This document shows positions 1 through 5,785 of a DNA stretch of 5,791 nucleotides, piece by piece. The DNA is from JBKHJZ01 sp046537875. GTDB taxonomy: Bacteria; Actinomycetota; Acidimicrobiia; Acidimicrobiales; VFJN01. Every line of letters begins with the position of its first letter. The first letter of the stretch is position 1. The position numbers and the translations under genes were made by a program. Location: contig JBKHJZ010000200.1 in assembly GCA_046537875.1 (NCBI GenBank), positions 1 to 5,791 of the forward strand. Direction: 5' to 3'. The notes below the pieces were generated by a model, which was not told the origin of the DNA, made no database searches, and saw only the letters and a list, made by a program, of their open reading frames with translations.

Positions 1-58
1 TGTGTTGCCGGGAGGCCTCGCTGTAGGGCCGTGGCTCACGCTGCAGATCGCGTACGGT

Positions 59-1024
59 TCAGCATGCGCGTCCATCCCTGCTCGCTCGGCCTCTCAGGAC
101 GGGCCGGAACCACTCGGCGGTGCGCACCAGGCCCGTGCGCAGGGGAACCTCGGGCTCCCAGCCCAACCGCTCCCGGGCGAGCGTGATGTCGGGGCGGCGC
201 TGCGCCGGGTCGTCGACCGGCAGCGGCTCGTGGATCACCTGTGAGGGGCTGCCGGTCACCTCCAGCACCTCCCGGGCCAGGTCCAGCACGGTCAGCTCGC
301 CCGGGTTGCCGATGTTGACGGGCTCGCGCAGGTCGCCGTCGAGCACCGCGAGGATGCCGCGCACCTGGTCGTCGACGTAGCAGAACGACCGGCTCTGCCG
401 CCCGTCGCCGTACACGGTCAGCGGCTTGCCCGCGAGGGCCTGGACCAGGAAGTTCGACACGACGCGCCCGTCGTCGGCCCGCATCCGGGGACCGTAGGTG
501 TTGAAGATCCTCACGATCCTCACGTCGAGGCCGTGGTAGCGGTGGTAGGCCATCGTCATCGCCTCGGCGAAGCGCTTGGCCTCGTCGTAGACGCCGCGGG
601 GGCCCACCGGGTTGACGCGGCCCCAGTACGTCTCCGGCTGGGGGTGCACCTGCGGGTCGCCGTAGACCTCGCTGGTGGACGCCAGCAGGAAGCGGGCCGC
701 CTTGGCCTTGGCCAGCCCGAGGCCGTTGTGGGTGCCGAGGCTGCCGACCTTCAGGGTCTGGATCGGCATCTGGAGGTAGTCGGCCGGCGACGCCGGGCTG
801 GCGAAGTGGAGCACCGTGTCGACGTGGCCCGGGACCCACACGTACTGGCTCACGTCGTGGTCGACGAACGTGAAGCCGGGCTCGCCGAAGAGGTGCTCGA
901 TGTTGTCGACCGTGCCCGTGAGCAGGTTGTCGATCGCGACCACCTGGTCGCCGCGGGCGAGCAGGTGATCGCACAGGTGCGAGCCGAGGAACCCGGCCCC
1001 GCCGGTGACCACGACGCGTGCCAT
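59..1024 (-). CDS. uxs: UDP-glucuronate decarboxylase (UDP-xylose synthase), extended SDR family
   Basis: This 321-residue protein should convert UDP-glucuronate to UDP-xylose in the cytoplasm, with a tightly bound NAD+ recycled during 4-oxidation, decarboxylation and re-reduction. The N-terminal Rossmann motif GGAGFLGS lies at residues 8-15. The stretch PIQTLKVGSLGT (87-98) is typical of UDP-xylose synthases. The catalytic set is visible as Thr117-Ser118-Glu119 in ASTSEVYGD and Tyr146/Lys150 in VYDEAKRFAEA. Further family signatures are RIFNTYGPRM (172-181) and YGDGRQSRSFCYVDD (205-219). The length matches bacterial enzymes of about 310-320 residues. The start is the ATG directly before the glycine-rich strand; its upstream sequence has no good Shine-Dalgarno, so translation may depend on ugd, whose stop is 31 bp upstream. 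dTDP-glucose 4,6-dehydratase is the main alternative. TSEVYGD plus YDEAKR and the LKVGSLGT block favour the decarboxylase. The stop codon is TGA at 61-59. Confidence 0.93.
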   Translation of the reverse strand: MARVVVTGGAGFLGSHLCDHLLARGDQVVAIDNLLTGTVDNIEHLFGEPGFTFVDHDVSQYVWVPGHVDTVLHFASPASPADYLQMPIQTLKVGSLGTHNGLGLAKAKAARFLLASTSEVYGDPQVHPQPETYWGRVNPVGPRGVYDEAKRFAEAMTMAYHRYHGLDVRIVRIFNTYGPRMRADDGRVVSNFLVQALAGKPLTVYGDGRQSRSFCYVDDQVRGILAVLDGDLREPVNIGNPGELTVLDLAREVLEVTGSPSQVIHEPLPVDDPAQRRPDITLARERLGWEPEVPLRTGLVRTAEWFRPVLRGRASRDGRAC

Positions 1025-1055
1025 CAGACCGGTGCGCCGCGACCGGACGATCCCG

Positions 1056-2324
1056 TCAGCGCCCGATCCCCGTGTAGGTGAACCCGCGACGCTCGAGCGC
1101 GGGCTTGTCGAGCAGGTTGCGGGCGTCCACCACCCGCGGCGCGGCCATGAGCCCCGCCACCTTGTCGAAGTCGAGCCACCGGAACTCGTCCCACTCCGTC
1201 AGCACCGCCAGCACGTCGGCCCCGTCGCACACCGAGTAGGGGTCGCCGGCGGGCTCGAGTCCGGCGACGGGTCCCCTGACGGCCGGGTCGTAGGCCCGCA
1301 CGTCGGCACCGGCGTCGGCGAGCAGCCGGGCGATGCGGATCGCCGGCGAGTCGCGGGTGTCGTCGGTGCGGGCCTTGAACGTGAGCCCCCACACGGCCAC
1401 CGCCCTGCCCTCGAGCGAGCCCCCCGCCTGGGCTCGCACCTTCCCCACCACCCGGTGGCACTGCTCCTCGTTGACCGTGATGACGCCCTTCAGGATGTCG
1501 AACGGGTACCCGGCCGACTCGGCGATGTGCACGAGCGCCTGCGAATCCTTCGGGAGGCAGCTCCCACCCCATCCCGGCCCGGGCTTGAGGAACTCGTGGC
1601 CGATGCGCTTGTCGTAGCCCATGCCCAGCACGACGTCCTTCACGTCGGCGCCGACCGCCTCGCACACGGCGGCGATCGCGTTCACGAAGCTGATCTTCGT
1701 GGCCAGGAAGGCGTTGGAGGCGTACTTGATGGTCTCCGCCGAGGGCGGGTCGGTCACGATGATCGGCGCGGTCACGCCGATGAACAGCGACGCCACCCGC
1801 ACCGCCGCCGCCTGGTCGTCGCTGCCGACGACGATCCGGCCGGGGTTCAGGAAGTCGTGGACCGCCGAGCCCTCGCGCAGGAACTCCGGGTTCGACACCA
1901 CCACCACGTCGTCGCGCCCGAGCACCCGCTCGACCACCCGCGTCGAGCCCACGGGCACGGTGGACTTGTTCACCACGATCGCCTCCGAGGGCAGCAACGG
2001 GCCGATCTCACGCGCCGCCGCCTCGATGTACGAGAGGTCGGCTGAACCGTCGTCGCCCTGGGGGGTGGGCACGCACAGGTAGGCGAACTCGGCGTCGGCC
2101 ACCGCGTTGGCCGCCCCGACCACGAACCGGAGCCGGCCACCGTCGAGGCACTCCCGCACCATCGCCTCGAGCCCGGCCTCGACGATCGGGACCTCGCCGC
2201 GCGAGAGCATGTCGATGCGCTTCTCGTCGATGTCGGCGCACACCACGTCGTGCCCGAGGTGCGAGAAGCAGGCAGCCGTCGTCAACCCGACGTACCCCGC
2301 CCCGATGACGGCGATCTGCGCCAT
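1056..2324 (-). CDS. ugd: UDP-glucose 6-dehydrogenase
   Basis: This 422-residue cytoplasmic enzyme should oxidise UDP-glucose to UDP-glucuronate using two NAD+, supplying the substrate of the downstream decarboxylase. The N-terminal NAD-binding motif GAGYVGLTTAACF starts at residue 8, and the acidic end of the second strand is D31/D33. KSTVPVGST (120-128) and NPEFLREGSA (145-154, with Glu147) line the active site. The central helix IKYASNAFLATK (199-210) carries Lys200 and Asn204. The catalytic thiol is Cys256 in GWGGSCLPKD, followed by Asp260. The C-terminal UDP-binding domain includes WGLTFKARTDDTRDSP (312-327). All key residues are present and the length is normal. I chose the ATG at 2324 over an in-frame ATG 114 bp upstream because GGAGGAGG sits 8 nt before it and the Rossmann strand starts immediately. 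The neighbouring uxs gene suggests a two-gene operon making UDP-xylose. UDP-xylose is a known feedback inhibitor of many members of this family. Confidence 0.96.
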   Translation of the reverse strand: MAQIAVIGAGYVGLTTAACFSHLGHDVVCADIDEKRIDMLSRGEVPIVEAGLEAMVRECLDGGRLRFVVGAANAVADAEFAYLCVPTPQGDDGSADLSYIEAAAREIGPLLPSEAIVVNKSTVPVGSTRVVERVLGRDDVVVVSNPEFLREGSAVHDFLNPGRIVVGSDDQAAAVRVASLFIGVTAPIIVTDPPSAETIKYASNAFLATKISFVNAIAAVCEAVGADVKDVVLGMGYDKRIGHEFLKPGPGWGGSCLPKDSQALVHIAESAGYPFDILKGVITVNEEQCHRVVGKVRAQAGGSLEGRAVAVWGLTFKARTDDTRDSPAIRIARLLADAGADVRAYDPAVRGPVAGLEPAGDPYSVCDGADVLAVLTEWDEFRWLDFDKVAGLMAAPRVVDARNLLDKPALERRGFTYTGIGR

Positions 2325-2332
2325 GGACCGAA

Positions 2333-2340
2333 CCTCCTCC
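2333..2340 (-). promoter_or_regulatory. Strong Shine-Dalgarno site of ugd
   Basis: Read on the minus strand this is GGAGGAGG, 8 nt before the ATG at 2324. It fixes the start of ugd and argues against the longer in-frame reading that begins at 2438. It is the best ribosome binding site in the window. Confidence 0.85.
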
Positions 2341-2437
2341 GGCGGCCGTGATCGGTCGCGGCCGTTGCCCGTCCTGTCGCGCACGGCCTGCACCCGGCGC
2401 TCCGGCCGGAGGTTCACGCAGGCCACACGACCGCGCA

Positions 2438-2443
2438 ACGCTA
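2438..2443 (-). promoter_or_regulatory. Candidate -10 element for ugd-uxs
   Basis: On the minus strand the sequence reads GAGGCTAGCGT, whose last six bases TAGCGT fit the TAnnnT pattern of actinobacterial housekeeping promoters. It would place transcription start near 2431, giving a leader of about 107 nt. No convincing -35 hexamer lies 16-18 bp upstream. Support comes from its similarity to the element facing the other way at 2590-2595 and from the rarity of CTAG in this window. Confidence 0.35.
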
Positions 2444-2483
2444 GCCTCAGCGGCCGGCCGGGTGGGTGGCGGGCCCGCTGCGA

Positions 2484-2515
2484 GCCGTGTCCGACGGCCC
2501 CTGGGGCCGTGTCCG
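2484..2515 (+). repeat. Direct repeat GCCGTGTCCG, two copies 22 bp apart
   Basis: Ten identical bases occur at 2484-2493 and 2506-2515, 22 bp start to start, or about two helical turns. They flank and overlap the palindrome at 2494-2510. A third copy of the first nine bases is at 2597-2605, and an inverted eight-base copy is at 2641-2648. A degenerate copy, GCCGTGACC, is at 2521-2529. The spacing resembles a multi-site operator, but chance similarity in GC-rich DNA is possible. Confidence 0.45.
2494..2510. repeat. Perfect 8-bp-arm palindrome
   Basis: ACGGCCCC and GGGGCCGT flank a single T, so both strands read nearly the same. The spacing is too tight for a good RNA hairpin loop unless the inner pair opens, giving 7-bp arms and a CTG loop. 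There is no following T-run, so a terminator is unlikely. Its place midway between the two candidate promoters suits a dimeric regulator site, which is inference only. Confidence 0.4.
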
Positions 2516-2589
2516 CAGGCGCCGTGACCTGGGTGAGCAGGCCCTCTCCCCGGGCCGGGCGGTGCCTGCGACGGCCGACGTGGCGGGGC

Positions 2590-2595
2590 TAGTCT
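2590..2595 (+). promoter_or_regulatory. Candidate -10 element for dprE2-ubiA-dprE1
   Basis: The sequence GGGGCTAGTCT ends in TAGTCT, which fits TAnnnT. Transcription would start near 2602, leaving a leader of about 84 nt before the GTG at 2686. The region 16 bp upstream (GCGACG) matches a -35 box poorly. The element shares GGCTAG and the final T at the same spacing with the oppositely oriented candidate at 2438-2443. Confidence 0.35.
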
Positions 2596-2596
2596 C

Positions 2597-2648
2597 GCCG
2601 TGTCCTGCGGCCCGCCGCCGGCACCGGCCGGGCGACCGCCGACACGGC
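2597..2648. repeat. Inverted repeat GCCGTGTC...GACACGGC in the dprE2 leader
   Basis: GCCGTGTC at 2597-2604 pairs exactly with GACACGGC at 2641-2648 across 36 nt. The first arm begins two bases after the candidate -10 hexamer, so it would overlap the transcription start. The arms belong to the same motif family as the direct copies at 2484 and 2506. It could be an operator pair or a weak leader stem; the sequence does not decide between them. Confidence 0.35.
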
Positions 2649-2671
2649 GCCATCGGTAGCAGTCGTCGACC

Positions 2672-2678
2672 AGAGAGG
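2672..2678 (+). promoter_or_regulatory. Shine-Dalgarno site of dprE2
   Basis: AGAGAGG lies 7 nt before the GTG at 2686. It is a partial match to the anti-Shine-Dalgarno consensus and supports GTG as the start codon. Confidence 0.6.
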
Positions 2679-2685
2679 TTCGCAC

Positions 2686-3456
2686 GTGCGCAACGCCCTC
2701 GGAGCCGTCCAGTCGCTGCTCGTGCTGGGCGGATCGTCCGACATCGGGGCCGCCATCGCCGGCCGGGCGGTCGAGGACGGCTGCCGCACCGTGGTGCTCG
2801 CCGGCCGGCGTCCCGACGCCATGGCGGGCGTCGCCGATCGCCTGCGGGCCGGCGGCGCCGGGGTGGAGATCGTCCCGTGGGACGCCACCGACATCGGCGG
2901 CCACGCCGACGCGATCAAGGCCGCATGGGACGCGGTCCCCGGCGGCGACCTCGACTGCGTCGTCATGGCCGCCGGCCTCCTCGGCCGCCAGGAGCGCCTC
3001 GAGGAGGACCCCGCCGCCGCGGCCGACCTCATCACCACCAACTTCTCCGGCCCCGCCGCCACGCTGCTGCACGTCGCCCGGCGCATGCGCGAGCAGGGCC
3101 ACGGCGCCATCGTCGTGCTCAGCTCGGTGGCCGGCGAGCGCGCCCGGCGGTCGAACTTCGTGTACGGCTCGTCCAAGGCGGGCCTCGACGCCTTCACGCA
3201 GGGGCTGGCCGATGCGCTGGTGGGCTCGGGCGTCCGGGTGCTGGTGGTGCGTCCGGGGTTCGTGCGCTCCGCGATGACCGAGGGGCAGGACCCCGCACCG
3301 CTCGCCACCACCCCGGAGGCGGTCGCCGACGCGGTGGCGGGCGCGCTGGCGTCGGGACGCGAGGTCGTGTGGGTGCCGGGCACGCTCCGGCCGCTGATGA
3401 CCGCCCTCCGGCACCTCCCGCGGCCCGCGTGGCGGAAGGTGTCGGCCAACCGATGA
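2686..3456 (+). CDS. dprE2: Decaprenylphosphoryl-2-keto-ribose reductase (DprE2), short-chain dehydrogenase
   Basis: This 256-residue classical SDR should reduce the polyprenylphosphoryl 2-keto-pentose made by DprE1, using NAD(P)H, to give polyprenylphosphoryl-D-arabinose at the inner face of the membrane. The cofactor motif GGSSDIG is at residues 15-21, and the AAG motif of the fourth strand is at 95-97. Asn119, Ser147, Tyr160 and Lys164 form the expected catalytic tetrad, with Tyr and Lys in YGSSK. The block SSVAGERARRSNFVYGSSK (146-164) and the C-terminal LRHLPRPAWRK (241-251) closely resemble M. tuberculosis DprE2 as I recall it. The length is within a few residues of the 254-residue mycobacterial protein. 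Translation starts at GTG 2686 with AGAGAGG 7 nt upstream. It is the first gene of a three-gene unit; its TGA overlaps the next ATG as ATGA. A generic SDR is the fallback, but the neighbours and the C-terminus make DprE2 strongly preferred. Confidence 0.92.
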   Translation: MRNALGAVQSLLVLGGSSDIGAAIAGRAVEDGCRTVVLAGRRPDAMAGVADRLRAGGAGVEIVPWDATDIGGHADAIKAAWDAVPGGDLDCVVMAAGLLGRQERLEEDPAAAADLITTNFSGPAATLLHVARRMREQGHGAIVVLSSVAGERARRSNFVYGSSKAGLDAFTQGLADALVGSGVRVLVVRPGFVRSAMTEGQDPAPLATTPEAVADAVAGALASGREVVWVPGTLRPLMTALRHLPRPAWRKVSANR

Positions 3457-4421
3457 GCGTGGGATCGGCACGGGGCGCCGCCGGCAGCACCGTGGCGGCG
3501 CCCGGCGCGGCCGCCCCCGGCGCCCCCGCGGGCGACGCCCACCGGCCGTCCCTCCCGGTCGCGCTCGTCCGGCTGGCCCGTCCGCGGCAGTGGTCGAAGA
3601 ACGTCCTCGTCTTCGCGGCGCCTGGGGCGCACGGGGTCCTCGACAACCCGGGACCGCTCCTCGACACGCTGGTGGCGTTCGCCTCGTTCTGCCTGGCGGC
3701 AGCGGGCACCTACTACATCAACGACGCCCGCGACATCGACGCCGACCGCCGGCACCCGACCAAGCGCCACCGCCCGGTGGCGCTCGGCGTCGTCCCCGTG
3801 TGGCTCGCCTACGCCGGGGGAGCCGCCCTGCTGGCCGGCGGGGTGGGCCTGGCGTTCGCGGCCAGCGTCGAGCTCGTCTACACGGTGCTCGGCTACATCG
3901 CCCTCACCACCGCGTACTCCGCCTACCTCAAGCACGTGGCCGTGGTCGACCTGGTGGCGGTCGCGGCCGGCTTCGTGCTGCGGGCCGTGGCCGGCGCCGC
4001 CGCCACCGGGGTCCCGATCTCCGAGTGGTTCTTCATCGTCACCAGCTTCGGCTCGCTGTTCATGATCTCGGGCAAGCGGAGCGCCGAGGCGAGCGAGATG
4101 GGCGAGGGTGCCGCCGGGTTCCGCACCGTCCTGGCGGCCTACACGCCCGGGTACACCGCCTACCTGCGGGCCGTCACGTCGGGCGCCGTGCTGGTGGCCT
4201 ACTGCCTGTGGGCGTTCGAGAAGGCCGAGCTCGCCGCGGCCACCGTCCCCTGGTACCAGCTCTCGATCCTGCCGTTCGCCATGGGCGTGCTCCGCTACGC
4301 GCTCGTGCTCGACCAGGGCAAGGGCTCGGCCCCGGAGGACATCGTGCTGCGCGACCGACCGCTCCAGGGCATCGGGCTGGTGTGGGTGACCGTCTTCGGC
4401 GTCGGGGTGTACGCATCGTGA
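3453..4421 (+). CDS. ubiA: Polyprenyl-phosphate phosphoribosyltransferase (UbiA family, Rv3806c-like)
   Basis: This 322-residue integral membrane protein should transfer 5-phosphoribose from PRPP to decaprenyl or a similar polyprenyl phosphate, the first committed step toward lipid-linked D-arabinose. The N-terminal block LARPRQWSKNVLVFAAP (41-57) leads into about eight or nine hydrophobic segments. The first aspartate-rich motif is NDARDIDAD (90-98), followed by RRHPTKRHRPVA (99-110), both typical of the Rv3806c subgroup rather than quinone prenyltransferases. A second polar loop has SGKRSAEASE (206-215), and PEDIVLRDRPLQ (294-305) precedes the last helix. Residues 5-30 are a low-complexity Ala/Gly/Pro tail longer than I recall for the mycobacterial protein. 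The ATG overlaps the dprE2 stop; GGAAGG lies 13 nt upstream, rather far, so translational coupling is likely. The phosphatase needed to remove the 5-phosphate is not in the window. Confidence 0.92.
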   Translation: MSVGSARGAAGSTVAAPGAAAPGAPAGDAHRPSLPVALVRLARPRQWSKNVLVFAAPGAHGVLDNPGPLLDTLVAFASFCLAAAGTYYINDARDIDADRRHPTKRHRPVALGVVPVWLAYAGGAALLAGGVGLAFAASVELVYTVLGYIALTTAYSAYLKHVAVVDLVAVAAGFVLRAVAGAAATGVPISEWFFIVTSFGSLFMISGKRSAEASEMGEGAAGFRTVLAAYTPGYTAYLRAVTSGAVLVAYCLWAFEKAELAAATVPWYQLSILPFAMGVLRYALVLDQGKGSAPEDIVLRDRPLQGIGLVWVTVFGVGVYAS

Positions 4422-5785
4422 GCGCGGACCGCGAGCTGGTCAGCGGCTGGGGCCGGACCCCGGCCTCGGCCAGCCACGTCGTGCGGCCCGCGTCGCCCGA
4501 CGAGCTCGCGTCGGCGGCCAAGACCGCGGGGGCCCGGGGGGCCATCGCCCGCGGCCTCGGCCGGTCGTACGGCGACCAGGCCATGAACGCCGGCGGGCTC
4601 GTGGTGTGCTCGACGGGCGTGTCGGGCGTGCTGGAGATCGACGCCACCGCCGGCACGGCGCGCGTGCTGGCGGGCACGTCGCTCGGCGACCTGTTGCAGG
4701 TGATCGTGCCCATGGGGTGGTTCGTCCAGGTCACCCCGGGCACCCGCAACGTCACGGTCGGCGGGGCGATCGCCAACGACGTCCACGGCAAGGGCCACCA
4801 CGCGACCGGCACCTTCGGCGCCCACGTCCGCTCGATGGTGCTCGCCCTGGCGGACGGCAGCCAGCGGACGCTCACACCCACCGGCACGCCCCGCGAGTTC
4901 TGGGCGACGTGCGGGGGCATGGGCCTGACCGGGACGGTGGTCGAGGCGACCATCGGCCTCCGCCGCATCGAGACCAGCCTGCTGAAGGTCGACAGCGATC
5001 GCGTCCCCGACCTCGACACCCTCCTCGACAAGCTGCTCGAGGGCGGGCGGCGGTACCAGTACTCGGTGGCCTGGGTCGACTTCCTGGCCAGGGGCCGCTC
5101 GCTCGGGCGGGCGGTCCTCGACCAGGGGGACTTCGCGAGCCTCGACGACCTGCCCGCGCGCCTGCGCAGGCGTGGCGATCCGCTCGCCTACCACCCGGCG
5201 CCGACGGCGCCCGCTCCCCCGGTCGCCCCCAACGCCCTCCTGAACCGGGCCTCGATCGCCGCCTTCAACGAGGTGTGGTACCGCAAGGCGCCGCGCCGGC
5301 GCCGCGGCCACCTCCAGACCATCGACAAGTTCTGGTACCCGCTCGACATGGTCGGAGGATGGAACCGGTTGTACGGCTCCCGCGGGTTCCTCCAGTGGCA
5401 GTGCCTGGTGCCGTTCGGCGCCGAGGAGGTCCTCCGCCGGATCGTCGAGGCCATCGCCGAGCACCCGGCGCCCAGCTTCCTGTCGGTGCTCAAGTACTTC
5501 GGCGACAGCAACCCAGGGCCGCTGTCGTTCCCCGCCCGCGGCTGGACGCTGAGCATCGACGTGCCGACCGACGTCGGCGGGCTCGCCCCGCTGCTCAACC
5601 GGCTCGACGAGCAGGTGCTGGAGGTCGGCGGGCGGCTCTACCTGGCCAAGGACAGCCGGATGCGCCCCGAGCACCTGCCCCTCATGTATCCCCGGCTCGA
5701 CGAGTGGCGGCAGGTGCGCGACAGCCTCGACCCCGACCGCCGCCTCAACAGCGACCTGGCCCGCCGCCTGAACCTCCTCGGATAG
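4418..5785 (+). CDS. dprE1: Decaprenylphosphoryl-beta-D-ribose 2'-oxidase (DprE1), FAD-dependent
   Basis: This 455-residue VAO-type flavoprotein should oxidise the 2'-hydroxyl of polyprenylphosphoryl-ribose to a ketone, the substrate for DprE2. The FAD domain shows RGLGRSYGDQAMNAGG (45-60) and PGTRNVTVGGAIANDVHGK (107-125), with His123 at the place of mycobacterial His132, then TPTGTPREFWATCGGMGLTG (153-172). The substrate domain has YPLDMVGGWNRLYG (307-320), FGDSNPGPLSFP (361-372) and RLYLAKDSR (406-414). Lys411 matches mycobacterial Lys418. Ser379 occupies the site of mycobacterial Cys387, the covalent target of benzothiazinones, and Asn120 replaces Cys129. The length compares with 461 residues in M. 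tuberculosis. GTG at 4418 overlaps the ubiA stop as GTGA, with a weak GGGGTG 8 nt upstream, indicating coupled translation. The TAG stop lies 6 bp before the window end, so the gene is complete. Sugar-lactone oxidases share the fold, but the two neighbours settle the assignment. Confidence 0.95.
   Translation: MSADRELVSGWGRTPASASHVVRPASPDELASAAKTAGARGAIARGLGRSYGDQAMNAGGLVVCSTGVSGVLEIDATAGTARVLAGTSLGDLLQVIVPMGWFVQVTPGTRNVTVGGAIANDVHGKGHHATGTFGAHVRSMVLALADGSQRTLTPTGTPREFWATCGGMGLTGTVVEATIGLRRIETSLLKVDSDRVPDLDTLLDKLLEGGRRYQYSVAWVDFLARGRSLGRAVLDQGDFASLDDLPARLRRRGDPLAYHPAPTAPAPPVAPNALLNRASIAAFNEVWYRKAPRRRRGHLQTIDKFWYPLDMVGGWNRLYGSRGFLQWQCLVPFGAEEVLRRIVEAIAEHPAPSFLSVLKYFGDSNPGPLSFPARGWTLSIDVPTDVGGLAPLLNRLDEQVLEVGGRLYLAKDSRMRPEHLPLMYPRLDEWRQVRDSLDPDRRLNSDLARRLNLLG

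Larger units (their letters stand above)
2325..2685. other. Divergent intergenic control region between ugd-uxs and dprE2-ubiA-dprE1
   Basis: This 361-bp stretch separates two divergent transcription units and has no credible gene of its own. The open frames crossing it have no ribosome binding site and no recognisable protein. It should contain both promoters and any shared operator. Visible elements are a ribosome binding site at each end, a -10-like hexamer for each direction, an 8-bp-arm palindrome at 2494-2510, and repeated GCCGTGTC motifs at 2484, 2506, 2597 and (inverted) 2641-2648. It is GC-rich throughout, and I see no RNA gene or riboswitch that I recognise. Confidence 0.75.

Noticed and set aside
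1..39. Possible start of another minus-strand gene at GTG 39, open for 13 codons to the window edge
   Set aside because: No Shine-Dalgarno is visible, the peptide (VSHGPTARPPGNT) has no recognisable feature, and it is too short to support.
1..58. Terminator after uxs
   Set aside because: I see no stable hairpin with a T-run in the minus-strand reading of these bases.
59..1024. dTDP-glucose 4,6-dehydratase (RmlB) as the product
   Set aside because: The LKVGSLGT, ASTSEVYGDP and VYDEAKRFAEA blocks are those of UDP-glucuronate decarboxylases, and the adjacent ugd supplies the matching substrate.
2325..2438. N-terminal extension of ugd to an ATG at 2438
   Set aside because: The added 38 residues are Arg-rich and unlike the family. 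A strong GGAGGAGG site and the Rossmann strand place the start at 2324.
2325..2685. CRISPR array, tRNA or mobile-element end in the intergenic region
   Set aside because: The repeats are 8-10 bp and irregularly spaced. No cloverleaf, transposase fragment or terminal inverted repeat is visible.
2466..3452. Upstream in-frame extension of the UbiA gene through dprE2
   Set aside because: The translation is Arg/Gly/Pro-rich shadow sequence in a wrong frame of dprE2. The conserved part begins after the ATG at 3453.
3590..4417. Upstream in-frame extension of dprE1 through ubiA
   Set aside because: The frame is an out-of-frame reading of the membrane protein gene. DprE1 homology begins just after GTG 4418.
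4295..5674. 459-codon open frame antisense to dprE1, and similar long antisense frames over dprE2, ubiA and ugd
   Set aside because: Stop codons are scarce on both strands in such GC-rich DNA. The products are low-complexity Arg/Ala/Gly/Pro/His-rich with no domain, while the sense frames carry intact catalytic motifs.
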